Shown: piece by piece, positions 23,375 through 33,898 of the stretch
Numbering within the stretch: position 1 is the stretch's first letter
How the letters are laid out: each line of letters starts with the position of its first letter
DNA from: Piezodorus guildinii
Taxonomy: Eukaryota > Arthropoda > Insecta > Hemiptera > Pentatomidae
DNA: 64,000 bases
Assembly: GCA_023052935.1 (NCBI GenBank)
Contig: CM041298.1
Span: 62,676,217-62,740,216, forward strand
Direction of reading: 5' to 3'
Notes under the pieces: generated by a model
Told to the model about the DNA's origin: nothing
What the model saw: the letters and a program-made list of their open reading frames with translations, nothing else
Databases searched by the model: none
Translations under genes and position numbers: made by a program

Positions 23375-23652
23375 CGATGGAGTACAGTGTACCATATTTT
23401 AATACAAAAATAAATGGAGTATAATTAAAGAAGACAAAATCGGGTCTACAAATCTCCTCTGAAAAAACAGAATTAGTGACCAAAGATTCAAAATACAAGA
23501 AGAAGGCGGTTGACACCTTCTGTATAAGGATCAGGATAACCCAAAAATTCAAAAACCTAGGTGAAGTTAATTGCAATAACAGTTCGCACCGAGAAAACTT
23601 CAAAGGAAAACTCACTAAACTGGAGAGTTAGTGTTTCGACCTCAGGAACTTA

Positions 23653-23653
<1 letters not shown>
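23375..23653. other. Short spacer, nothing recognised
   Basis: Moderately AT-rich DNA before a long A run. Short ORFs on both strands look like chance. Confidence 0.3.
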
Positions 23654-23693
<40 letters not shown>

Positions 23694-23722
23694 AAAAAAT
23701 AAAAAAAAAAAAAAAAAAAAAA
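23654..23722. repeat. Long A-rich tract
   Basis: About 69 bases of A with two or three T interruptions and a G near the end. It is as long as a LINE poly(A) tail, but the RTE-like relic lies downstream of it, not upstream. Confidence 0.9.
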
Positions 23723-24250
23723 AGAACCTATCCATCAAAGCCAAAGCCCGAGACTATAACACCGAGACCAAACCCGTGAAACTATATAGGACGGATACCT
23801 CTTGTCTCCCTAGCGTGGAACAGATTATAAAAGTAAAAGAAAAATCATTAGGAAAATTCACGGGACAAATAAGACACCCGAAGTATCCAGGATAAAGTCC
23901 AAGAAAGATCGACATTAAGGTAAGAAGACTTTATTTCTATGGACACATGATAAGGATTAGCCCTGAAAGGTCAAACCGCAAAATCTTTTGGCGATTCCAA
24001 CAGCGCAAGAATACGACGGGGTATTTGAAGCAGATCAGGGTCTACATGGATTCAGCAGGATTGAAGGATTCAGACTGTCAGGATAATGAAAAATATAGAA
24101 AGTCATTAAACGATATAATATTCTTCGTGAACTAAGAATGTCAAAAAAAAGGTGATGCGTGTTCAGAGGAAAGGAAGCGCAGGATGGTTCATGGAGGAGT
24201 ACGGAAAATGAGGAAGTTAAGTTAAGGAAGAAAACTTAATCATGATATTC
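23723..24250 (+). mobile_element. RTE/endonuclease-RT-type C-terminal relic
   Basis: A plus-strand relic of the region after the RT in RTE-type or similar elements. The open piece 23947-24135 reads FYGHMIRISPERSNR just before and through its start, then IFWRFQQRKNT, KQIRVYMDSAGLKDSD and NEKYRKSL. This is the usual 'GHxxRM..R..K..W...V..D' pattern that ends these polyproteins. Stop codons lie upstream (for example in the frame near 23890). The assignment is by motif only. Confidence 0.6.
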
Positions 24251-24370
24251 GCGTTGTTTTTAAGGCCTTTTCGCGTTCCAACATAAACATTAAATAAATT
24301 TAAAAAGAAAATGGAATACACCTTGGCAGGTCAAAGAAAAGATATTTGAAGTATTTTTTATATTTTTTTT

Positions 24371-24649
24371 TTAGTGGCGCGACAGGCCATGTAGGCCCTG
24401 TGTGCGTGTATTCCCCTGTGAGAATACACACACGTTTCTAGATGAATTTTATAGAGCAGGGTCATCGCTCCCTATCCTATTTTTGTGAGTGGCTACCAGT
24501 TGGCTGCCGGGTCTCACATTCTCTCCCTCGGCTATGAGTGAATCGACATTATTTTAAATGCTTGAAAAAGTTCCCCCGGGGCTGGGATTCGAACTTACAA
24601 ACTTTAGCGTGAGAGACTAGCGCGCTAGCCACTTAGCCACTGGCATCTC
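24371..24649 (-). repeat. tRNA-derived SINE family S3
   Basis: Minus-strand head at about 24649: GAGATGCCAGTGGCTAAGTGG, box A-like TGGCTAAGTGGC, box B AGTTCGAATCC. The body contains CCCGGGGGAACTTTTTCAAG, CACTCACAAAAATAGG and GGCCTACATGGCCTGTCGCGCC, followed by an A-rich tail. It differs from S1 and S2 in both head and body. A second copy is at 48039-48277. Confidence 0.8.
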
Positions 24650-25539
24650 TATATATATGCATATAATTCTTTAATTGTGATTTATTTTATTCCTCTATCT
24701 CTTACAGCATTCTATAATGAAATAAAAAAGAAATAATAAATATAATTAAATTCTTCTGATTTTAGATAATTAAAACAATTCAGAACTAAGTAATATGATA
24801 GACATATGAATTTTCAAATATGACAAAAGTAACGGAACTTATCATTCCTCCATAGTATTACGTTTCATGTAACACCTAATATACCAAAATCCGTACTCCA
24901 ATTAAGAATTAAGTAAAATAAAACTAATATTACTTTTTTTAAGATGCTAGGTCTTATCTAAGATAGATGATCAATAATAAGTTGTTTTAGAAGGTTTAAA
25001 ACCTGGGTTGCGGGATAAATTCAGGTCGTCCATCAATTTTTTTCTCCCCTCCGGCTGCTTTACAAGAAATCCCCTTCTTTGTTTCTCTCTTTTTTTTTTT
25101 TTTTTTTTTTTTTTTGTAGATAAAAAGGGATTAAGTCTTCGGTGGAGGAAGGGTATTAATGAAATTTTTTAACACTTAAATAAATTACAAACCTTTTTAA
25201 GAAGGCTAAGCAAGGGCGATTAAAACAACGTATTGATCGAGTCGGTATGCTAGGCCTAATCGTAGGTACTGTCAGATTAAAAAAGCTGGTTAACAAAAAA
25301 AAAAAAAAAAAAAAACACTCAAAAAGTTCGACAACTCAAAGGTAATTTTTTTTTTAATTATGAAAAGTTTATATTTTATTTTTACACTCACTTAAATATA
25401 AGGTTGGAAGTAAATATAAACTTAAAGCTTATTGTAGAAGCGTAAGAGATGTAAAAACAGTATTTTTTTTTTTACAAAATCAGCGAATCCGAAGAGCTAA
25501 TTTATACTGTGCATCTTACAATTTTCTTAAAAGTGGCTT
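24650..25539. other. AT-rich spacer
   Basis: It holds a T run at about 25089-25116 and an A run near 25294-25314. No gene or repeat was recognised. Confidence 0.35.
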
Positions 25540-25660
25540 TTACTAAACTAGCTATATCGATGTAAATTTGTATAAACTTCAAAATGTGTCGTCACAATTG
25601 AAAACTCTGATAGGGCTTAAATGCCTTAAAGAATATTTATTTTTTTAGATTGGAACATTT
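25540..25660 (-). repeat. Repeat family A fragment
   Basis: The reverse complement has the CCTATCAGA and GCATTTAAGCCC blocks of family A. Confidence 0.45.
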
Positions 25661-25799
25661 CATCTTATTGTCATTGATACAAAGGCGAGAGGCAAATTGA
25701 ACAACATAGCTTACCAATTAAATGAGAAAAGAACAAAAATATATTTTTAGGTATTAATTTTAATTTTGAACTTAAGAATAGTATCATAATAATAATAAT

Positions 25800-26300
25800 A
25801 ATAGGCTTGCGGAACCCGGAGGTTCGATGCCGATACCACCAAATTCCGCTTATACAGACTGGTCTAACGTTCACCGTTCAAGCCCAAGCCCCCGAGATCA
25901 GCCTTAACGCAATCCTCCCATAGACGCTCCGGTCTACCTTTCAGACGCCTACCAGTCGGATCAGCGAATACCAACCTTCTCGGAACCCGTTTCTCACCGA
26001 GCCCAACAATTTTACTCGCCCGTTTGAGTTTCCGCGATGCTATCAACTCAATTATATTCACAGGGTACAAGCTCCGCCATCCCGAGTTGTGCAACCTTCT
26101 AAACTCCCCAGTGGCCTCATCTCTCTTCAGACCAATTATTTTACGCAGTTTATTTTCGAAAACCTTAAGTCGTTGTTCATCCTTTTAAGTAAGCTGCCAA
26201 GTTTCTCACCCGTAAAGAACGGTCGGAATAATAATAGTTTTATAAATTCTAACGTTTTTAACGTAAGTTTTTAGACACAAGCCGCGAGATAAGTAATTTT
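25800..26300 (-). mobile_element. RTE-like non-LTR retrotransposon, C-terminal relic
   Basis: The minus strand encodes the post-RT tail of an RTE-type element. The frame runs through LRKIIGLKRDEATGEFRRLHNSG upstream of the called start, then YPVNIIELIASRKLKRASKIVGLGEKR, DPTGRRLKGRPERLWEDCVKADLGG, ending at 25864. The family pattern (SRRLRWAGHV.RM...R...GRP..RW.D....D) is clear, although the usual W-G-H is replaced by R-A-S-K. The 3' end is near 25795, marked by AATAATAATAATA. RT and endonuclease are absent. Confidence 0.75.
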
Positions 26301-26599
26301 GCAACTGAATAATAACACGCATTTCCCGCCTTTAACGGGGACTTAATTTCTTTCTGGATTTCATCTTTTCTTGTTATCATTGAACCTTGTTGTTATTATT
26401 GAACCTTGTTGAAGCTTGTTTATTCTTGTTATCATTGAATATTATTAGTATAGAAGTATAATATACCACTGGAAGGCAAAATATTTGTTATCAACACGTT
26501 TGTAGCAATTAAATTGTTTGTTTTATAACTGTGTTTTAAACCTGATCATCTTTTTTATAGATCGATTATTTATTATTATAATACCAGAAGGAATTATTA
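26301..26599. other. Spacer, nothing recognised
   Basis: AT-rich; it includes imperfect repeats of TTGTTATCATTGAACCTTGTTG at 26370-26450 and no gene. Confidence 0.35.
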
Positions 26600-27010
26600 G
26601 TCTGGGTGGCAGTCGATGAATGAAACAATTATGTAGTTTCAACCATTTATTTTCTACCAATGTTTCGACCCCTATTTTGGGTCATCATCAGGGCTAAAAA
26701 GATACAAAAGAGATACATTTACAATAAGATTAAATATACAATCTGCTATGTATAGCCCTCTCATTATTATACCTTAGTCATTGTAATTTAATTAATCGAT
26801 TTCTTTACAAATCTAGCTTCTTTTTATGTTTTAATATTGACACCCTTTAGCTCAATATGTTTTAAAATAGTATATTTAATCTTATTTTAAATGTATCTCT
26901 TTTGTATCTTTTTAGCCCTGATAATGATCCACAATGAGGGTCGAAACGTCGGCAGAAAATAAATGATTGAAACTACCTGACTGTTTCATTCATCGACCGC
27001 CACCCGGACT
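26600..27010. repeat. Palindrome F2 with hammerhead-like signatures
   Basis: Arms at about 26600-26739 and 26871-27010 are reverse complements, flanking a 131-base spacer. The outer ends read AGTCTGGGTGGCAGTCGATG and its complement. On the minus strand of the left arm (26691-26662) lies CTGATGA, one T, a GACCC/GGGTC stem with a short loop, then CGAAAC. The right arm on the plus strand (26919-26947) has the same layout with CTGATAA. The CTGANGA-stem II-GAAA order is that of a hammerhead ribozyme core. The extra T between core and stem and the unproven stems I and III leave this uncertain. Confidence 0.7.
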
Positions 27011-27622
27011 TCCTTTTATAACCTATAATACCTTCTAGTAATTCTCAACGGTATTAAATTATATCTAATAATATAATAATAACTAAAATATAATAATGAA
27101 TACTTCACGAGCTGGAGCTTCATTTACTGTAATAAAGCACTTTATTATTAAAAAGGTATCGATGATTTCAAAAGACAATCTTATCCCATACAACTGAAGG
27201 TATTGAAAGTAATAAAAAGCTCTTTTAACTAATTTATGTGATCCTGATAGCGCGATTCCTGAATTTCGAGAAAACAAAAATACCAACTCTATATTTAACG
27301 ATTAATAAATTAAAATTCCTAATAATATGAGATTAGGCGTAAGAAATGGATGTGACAACCTAAAATATAAATCACGATAAAGCGTTTTATTCTATAATCT
27401 TGATGTTTTAATCATAAGACGGCATTCACACGCAATAAGTTGTTTTTGAATTTTAATTCCTCTATCGTTTTAAGAATAACGTATTGAGTAAGCGGTTTAG
27501 TGTATTTTTATATGTAGTTATTTTATGAAGTCCTAATTCCTTACCTAGTTTGTGGAACTTTTTATTTGTCTTTAAACTAATTTCATCTCTAACGGTATTT
27601 AAAAATTCTTAAATTGATTTTA
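27011..27622. other. AT-rich spacer
   Basis: No gene was recognised; the last bases before the SINE belong to the terminal motif of repeat A. Confidence 0.3.
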
Positions 27623-27633
27623 ACAAGGGTGGT

Positions 27634-27920
27634 GGGATCACTTGTAGCTGGGTGGTTAGCGTAACAGCCTCCTATGCAAAAGGTCACGGGTTCAAACCCG
27701 CAGGTGGTCCTAGGATTTTTTAATGGGAGTAAAAAATCCTTAGTTACGCCGTCCTTCGGATGGGACGTTAAAAGGTGGTCCCGAGCCTGTGCGATGTCAG
27801 GTACTCGTTAAAGATCCCTATCCTAATAAAAGCTGGATAGGCAAAATTTAGGACTCCCACTGTAGCATCGTCCGATTAGCCATAGTAGCATAAAGTGACG
27901 TTAAATATATAAACAAACAA
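27634..27920 (+). repeat. SINE family S2 with 11-bp target duplication
   Basis: Complete plus-strand copy, flanked by ACAAGGGTGGT at 27623-27633 and 27921-27931. The head GGGATCACTTGTAGCTGGGTGG, box B GGTTCAAACCC and tail AAACAAACAA are all present. It is inserted into the terminal motif of a repeat-A fragment, which reads across the site once the SINE is ignored. Confidence 0.9.
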
Positions 27921-27966
27921 ACAAGGGTGGTAAGTGAACGTCGTGTGTTGAGCGCACAAGATTTTT
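27921..27966 (-). repeat. Repeat family A terminal motif
   Basis: AGGGTGGTAAGTGAACGTCG and TGTGTTGAGCGCAC are the inverse of the left-end motif of family A. Confidence 0.55.
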
Positions 27967-28770
27967 ATTTTTATACCCGTTATTCATTGTTTTTTGTTGA
28001 TGTTTTATTTTTATTTGCTGTACATCAACATTAACTATGAACTCGGATAATACTGAAGCTAGAATTTGGATTTTCCTATCTGTTCAACTCTTTTAAAACT
28101 ATTTATGGTTATTTTTGGTAAAATAAATAATATCAACTACAGCTTTCTTCAGCCAAATTCCTAATTTTTAAGTCAAAATTCCTAATTTTTTTAATCAATT
28201 ATATAATTTGTTCAGTCAAATTCATATTTTTTTAATCAAATTAATAGTTTTTTTCAATTAAATTCATAGTTTTTTTTTTTATATCAATTACTATTATAGA
28301 AGAGTAATTTAAGTTATGAATATATTATTCGGGACAGTCTCTTCTATTTTATTTATATATTTATTTATCATAACATATAAAACATGATTATTAAAACATT
28401 ACTATTCGAGGTACCTTATGCTTCATCTTCAGATTTTCAAATATCATATTTATTTCCATATTATATCCTAATATAGGTCATTTAATACTGTAGTATTATT
28501 CATATTAAGTTCCTATATATGAATAAATATGTAATTATGTTAAAATTTATCTTTTCATTGTCACATATTAATTCTCTCAACATTTTGTTGCTATACACTT
28601 GCAACTATCATGTAGACTTGTAGACATGTAGTTTTTTCAATTAAATTCATAGTTTTTTTAAATCATATTCATAATTTTTTCAATCAATGTCATAATTTTT
28701 TCATAATTTCTTGAGCCCATTTTATATAGTTAGTTTCGTTATTAAAAACTAAATGTTTTATAAAATCTCG
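27967..28770. other. AT-rich DNA with degenerate short tandem units
   Basis: At 28140-28290 and again at 28634-28705 there are imperfect repeats of about 20-30 bases with the core AAATTCATAGTTTTTTT. No gene was seen. Confidence 0.4.
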
Positions 28771-28883
28771 TTGTTTATTAATTTAATGTTACTTTATGTT
28801 GAAGCGGCTAATCTGACGGTGCTATAGCGGGAGTCCTAAATTTTTCCTGCAAAGGTTCAATAATGATCAGGATCTTTAATATA
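28771..28883 (-). repeat. SINE family S2 fragment
   Basis: The minus-strand 3' portion only: TTAATGTTACTTTATG, GGCTAATCTGACGGTGC, GGGAGTCCTAAATTTTTCC and GATCTTTAA. Confidence 0.65.
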
Positions 28884-29624
28884 TTTCATTAAATCATTTT
28901 ATTACTTTTCAAAATAATTATTATTAAAAATCTTCAAAAGCTATATCATTTCAGGGAAATGAGGAATGTTAAAAGAGAAAAAAATTATTATCCTGTCAAT
29001 TTATTTTTTGTTTATTACTCAACAGAATATGGATTTTAAATATTTAATGCATTGTTTCATAAACAGTTTAGCTTTATAAAAGATATAATTTTACTCTCTT
29101 TGATCTCGACTTTCTGTGTAGATAATTATGATTCCAGGATTTTAATAATGAAACTAAATTAGAGCAGCAGAATTCTAAAATTACAAAATTAAAATTATAC
29201 ATATTTATTTTAAATTAATTGATCTGAGAGCTTCGGAATCAATTTCAAAATTAGCATAGACAGTAAGAGAACATTAAATTAATTAAGTTTGCTACGTGGA
29301 AGCCGGTTGAATAATTATAAATTTCTCTAAAATGGCGTGTGATGATTAAAGACATTGTTAATTTAAATGTTCTTATTCAGTAAGAATATTTACAGGTTCG
29401 TCTTAATTCATTATGAATTATTTGTTCATGTTAATAGGGGAAAGATTTTTTTCCCAAGAACTGTTTTAATCTCAAGGAAAATTAGAAATCAAAAATACGT
29501 TTTTATCTTTATTTAACACCATTCCATAATTAAAAAAAACATGGCGTATTTAACTGAAAAAAATCAGGAGCGGCCAACACTTCCTTTAGTTGTAAAAATC
29601 AATTTAAGAACTATTAAATCATTA
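28884..29624. other. AT-rich spacer, nothing recognised
   Basis: About 740 bases with no supported feature. Confidence 0.3.
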
Positions 29625-30200
29625 ATCAGGTAAGTTTATGCTCTATTCGACACTATTTATTAACCTTTCATAACTTTGCATATAAGACGACATTAATTCA
29701 AAAATGTTTAACATGTAAGCGGTATACTATACATCTAAATTACTGCTCTAATGTTTCGAAAAAAAACATCTAAAAAAAGACGTTTGCTGTATTTCCCCTT
29801 AAGTTGGTTATGAAGTTCGTTCGAATTTTATATTTAACTTTTTTTCTAGCATCGTGTAATGCTCATTTTTTCCCAATCAACTAAATTAAAGATAATTTAA
29901 ATGAGAAAAAATTTAAATATTGGCATTTAAGTCCTTCAGGAGTTTTTCCAATCAGATTGAAACCTACGTGATATTAAAGCCTATTATATTTCATACCAAT
30001 ATAGCGAGTTTAATCAAAAGCGTTGAAGCCATTTTTGAGAAAATAGTAAACATGTGAAAAAAAAGCATGGTATAAAATGGCTCTTCTAGTTCGACGATTT
30101 TGTTAAAAAAGATGTAGCGTCTCAAGCATATACGCTTCTAAAATATAAAATTTCTGATTTACACGCTTATCGTTTCTGGCTAGACATCATAAGAAAAAAT
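29625..30200 (+). repeat. Repeat family A, copy 2
   Basis: Same blocks and order as the copy at 5375: AAGCGGTATACTATACATC, CTTCAGGAGTTTTTCCAATCAGATTGAAACC, ATAGCGAGTTTAATCAAAAGCG, GAAGCCATTTTTGAGAAAA. It stops before the CA-rich block. Confidence 0.65.
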
Positions 30201-30819
30201 ATACCCATACAACAGCTGATTCTATTAATTCTAATTCTGTTAAAAATATACCCTAGTATAGTTATTTGGAATAAACCATTGTGTAATAATATGCAGCGTT
30301 TTTAAATGGTTGCTATAAGTCATGTTGAGAAAACGAAAACACATGATAAAATATTATTGAAATGATTATTTACAATTTTAATAGATTAGTGAAAAGATTT
30401 TATTTTTAAAAGTCATATTATTTGACGAAAGGTATATAGAAGGATTGTGTTTTCAGTTTTTGTTTCTAATTTTAGAGAAATGTATTTAGTTCTAGTTTTG
30501 TTTAAATATTGTCTGATCGATTTTTCTTAATTTTATTGATCGCTATTGAGTCGCCCCTGGTTCGCTGTGGTGGTTCTATACTGACTTTCATGGATAGCTT
30601 CATATTTAAAAGAAATAAATAAGTAATACGGTTTAGAATTAGCTGTCGAAAACCTAGAATTATGATATCATTCTATATATTTAGAGATTAGTTGTTTGTT
30701 TGTTTTATTATATAAAAATGTAAGCTTATAACTATGGACAGCAATTCGTTGAAAACTAGCAATGTTTTCCTTTACTATACATTTCTTGTAAATAAGTATA
30801 ATAATTAAAAAAATAAATG
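30201..30819. other. Spacer with a possible repeat-B end
   Basis: Around 30240-30320 the motif AGTTATTTGGAATAAACCATTG resembles the right end of repeat B. Nothing else was recognised. Confidence 0.3.
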
Positions 30820-31105
30820 AAAAAACCTAAACCTTTACGACCCATATAACCCATACCAAGGCTCAGTACATATAGAGATTCGCACTGTTTCACAACTCAC
30901 GGCAGTGAAATGAGATGATTAGGCCTATATCACGCTCGGCCGTCAGTTTCCATTTTTTGTATCCACTTTTTAGAGGCTAGGTGTGCACTAGGAGGTTCTA
31001 CATATCCCAGGTTCGCTCTGCAGCTCAAATAACAGAATAAATAATGGTAGCGGGGTTCGATCCTGGAACTCGGAGTACAGTCTATACCACTAAACCACAC
31101 CGCTC
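30820..31105 (-). repeat. SINE family S1, diverged copy
   Basis: Minus-strand head near 31105 (GAGCGGTGTGGTTTAGTGG), a box B-like GATCGAACCCC, the S1 body with AGGTTCTACATATCCC and CACTGCCGTGAG, and a short T-rich tail at the left end. Some head bases are missing. Confidence 0.75.
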
Positions 31106-31827
31106 TATGCATTTCATGTATAACTGAGAAAAGCAAGGTATAACGCGGCAAAAATTATCTTATCAAAAAAACCTATAAAATAATTTTTAAAATATCACCA
31201 TTCAGATCAAGTTTTTTCAGTCCATATTTTGCGAATATAACAAAATATGGTATATAGTGATATAAAAACCTAATTTTAGCTCCACGAAGGGAAGGTGATA
31301 TAATTCTTTAATGTATTCCAAAACTTTTTAATATATTCCTTTGCAATTCAGTATGCAGAAACTTTTTAAATAAATAACACATGATCGCGGACATAATAAA
31401 AATATCTATATACGAATGGGGTCTCAAAAAATTAAAATATAATTAAACGAACATCATAAAAGTTTTAGGAAATGTAAACTTTTCGATTAAGACGAGTTTA
31501 TGTTATTTTTTTTAAAGGTGCACGACTAGTGTGGTCTTGAGTGTCTTTTTTTTCTATTTCTTTTTTTTTTATTTCTACTGTATTGTTTTCCTATGCAATA
31601 AAAGAATTCTTACAATCTAATACAAAGTTTTTGTAAGCACATAAACTTATGAACTTATGTTAATGAGAAAGACGAAGGCTATCACCGCCGTACAGGAACG
31701 TACTACACTAACATTGTTATTATTTTTTTCAAATTTAATACTATTTCATGAAAACAGATTCACTGTAAACTAAATGGGATTTCTGTGGAACTTAATTTAA
31801 CTTATAAATACAATTTAATATATAAAG
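31106..31827. other. AT-rich spacer
   Basis: Nothing supported was seen. T-rich blocks lie near 31505-31575. Confidence 0.3.
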
Positions 31828-32135
31828 GGAGCGGCGTGGTCTAGTGGATAGAGCGCTAGTTTACTGTGCTCTGGGTCCTTGGATTGAATCCCGGATGTTG
31901 CGGAATATTATTTCTTCTATTATTTTGGCCGGGGGGTGATCCTAGGATATGGGGACCCTCCTGGGCCACACCCAGCATCAATCAAGTGGGTACCTAAAAA
32001 TGGGAAAAAACCTGGCAGCTGAGCGTGATTTCGACCAAATCACCTCATTGCATGTCCGTTGGCCTAGTAAAAGTACGAATCTCTATATGTACTGAGCCCA
32101 AAACTCTTTATGGGTTGTAGTGGTACAGGTTTTTA
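31828..32135 (+). repeat. SINE family S1, full-length plus-strand copy
   Basis: Head GGAGCGGCGTGGTCTAGTGG, box A-like TGGTCTAGTGGA, and a box B-like GGATTGAATCC. The body has CACCTCATTGCATGTCCGTTGG and ATATGTACTGAGCC, and the copy ends GGGTTGTAGTGGTACAGG plus five T. The short ATATAAA at both sides could be a target duplication. Confidence 0.8.
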
Positions 32136-32199
32136 AAATATAAAATAGTAATCAACCAAATAAAACAGGAACCGTAGTTATTTATCTGGTTTTTGAATA

Positions 32200-32510
32200 C
32201 ATACATAGCAAACGATTTTTGTTTTTATGGAAAAAATAAATATTCAGTTATCTATGCTTCACTTTTAAATGAAAAACAAACATAACCTATTTTCAATTAT
32301 GTTGTTCATTTCTGCATTAAATTTAGTAAAAAAGAGACGTTATAAAATAAACATATTTTCTTGCTAATTGCATTTTTCGGCATGATTTCTAAAGCGATAA
32401 ACTTTAAGTCTGTCAGGCAGAGCTTTTTATAACTCAAATGATACCTTATTTAAATTGCAGCCGTGAGAAGCAGAGCCTGGTCGACTAGTTTTATATATAG
32501 GTAACTAAAA
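32200..32510 (+). repeat. Repeat C, second copy
   Basis: It matches 6480-6810 in several ordered blocks (TATGCTTCACTTT, TTCTTGCTAATTGCATTTTTCG, GTCAGGCAGAGCTTTTT, TTTAAATTGCA). Noncoding. Confidence 0.5.
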
Positions 32511-33237
32511 GTAATAGTTAAGTTAAAATTTATGATAAATATAAATTTTGTTATCAAGCACAAATTTTAAAACCATAATATATTTTATTCATATGACTGT
32601 ATAATTCGTAAATTGTCTACAAAGTTAATCAGCATTCTGCACAGTTCGAGCACTAGACAAATACTTCTAAACTAAAAATTAATCTGGAAGCTGATCGTTT
32701 CTTCAGAAGTTTTGATATCTTCTTCGGTTGTCCAAAGGGCAATAGAAGAAGAAGCAGAGAAACTTCTTCAGAAATTAAAGCGCTACCCATGGGGCCAGTT
32801 TTCTGCTCTCCCCTAACCCTCCAGACCCCTCAGAATTCCAATCCAATCAGTACCAATAACTGACACATTTATTTTTATTGCCCATCTCAAAGTTTTATAA
32901 GGCTTTTTATCTGCGATGAGGTGTCTATTAAAAGGGCTAATGTCACCTACCATTCTCTTATAAACTGAGATAAATTTTATAACTTCATCAAAATGTTTAA
33001 TATATTTTCATAGAAAGATGATATTTAAATATGCATTCATAAAATAATGTAAGGTAAATGAAGCTGGTACGAATCCGGTTTGGTTAGATTGGGATTGCTC
33101 ATCAAACCATTGCTCTGTTTATCATCTTTCGTAATTAACGTGTTTCATCTTTTTATCAATGATCGTTTATTTTTTTATTAATCATAAATATCAGTACTGA
33201 TTAATTACTTTGTTAATTTTTACTTTCAATTACCTAT
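32511..33237. other. Spacer, partly GC-richer, nothing recognised
   Basis: The part at 32690-32880 (AGAAGAAGAAGCAGAG, CCATGGGGCCAGTTTTCTGC) is less AT-rich than its flanks and matches no other part of the window. Confidence 0.3.
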
Positions 33238-33455
33238 TTAATTGGGATCGGTGAGGAACGAATTCCGAGAAAGTTGGTACTCGCTGAACCGACTGGTAGG
33301 TGTTCGAAAGGCCGAAGCGTCGATGGGAGGATTGCGTTAAGGCTGATCTCGGGGGCATGCATGGGCTTGAACGGTGATCATTGGACGAGTCTGTGTAGAG
33401 AGTATTTGGTGGTATCGGCATCGAACCTTCGGATTCGGTAGGCCCGTTATTGTTA
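33238..33455 (+). mobile_element. RTE-like 3'-end relic, second copy
   Basis: The plus-strand equivalent of 25795-26010. In frame it reads IGEERIPRKLVLAEPTGRCSKGR, then LRLISGACMGLNGDHW, with the CCGATACCACCAAAT-type UTR complement and a short TTATTGTTATTAATA end. It has frameshifts and internal changes. Only about 200 bases remain. Confidence 0.65.
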
Positions 33456-33474
33456 TTAATAGGCTATTTATGAA

Positions 33475-33898
33475 ATATAAAGTAAGAGAAAGTATTGCGA
33501 TCAAGAAAATTTTCGAATTCCATCAGAAATACACGTTTTAGAGTCTTCAAGTCCAAATGAAAAAGTCCCACAAAAAGTGGTTAGTGTGTGTGTGTGTAAG
33601 TCTAGAACGAAAACGAAAAGTTGTGTAAAACTGGAATTTCATATTAAAGACAACATGTAAGATGTTACAGCAACTTGTTAATAAATATCAGCTAACCAGA
33701 AGATGCACCTTATACCATACAAGATGTATCTTTTTACGATTTTCTCAAAAAACCTCTAGTTTTTTTTTTTTTTTGAGTTAAAGTTGTTTGAATTATAGTT
33801 TTCACCGGAAATACACGTTTTAGAGTACCCTGAGTTATAATGACCAAGGGCCCCAATAAGGTGTGAGTGTGTTATGTCTACCACCAAAACGATAAGTC
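33475..33898 (-). repeat. Repeat family A, minus copy with duplicated end
   Basis: The reverse complement of the A right half, including the right-end block at 33480-33525, a CA/TG run near 33580 and GATTTTCTCAAAAAACC. The block CACCGGAAATACACGTTTTAGAG occurs again at 33802, so two partial copies lie head to tail. Confidence 0.6.
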
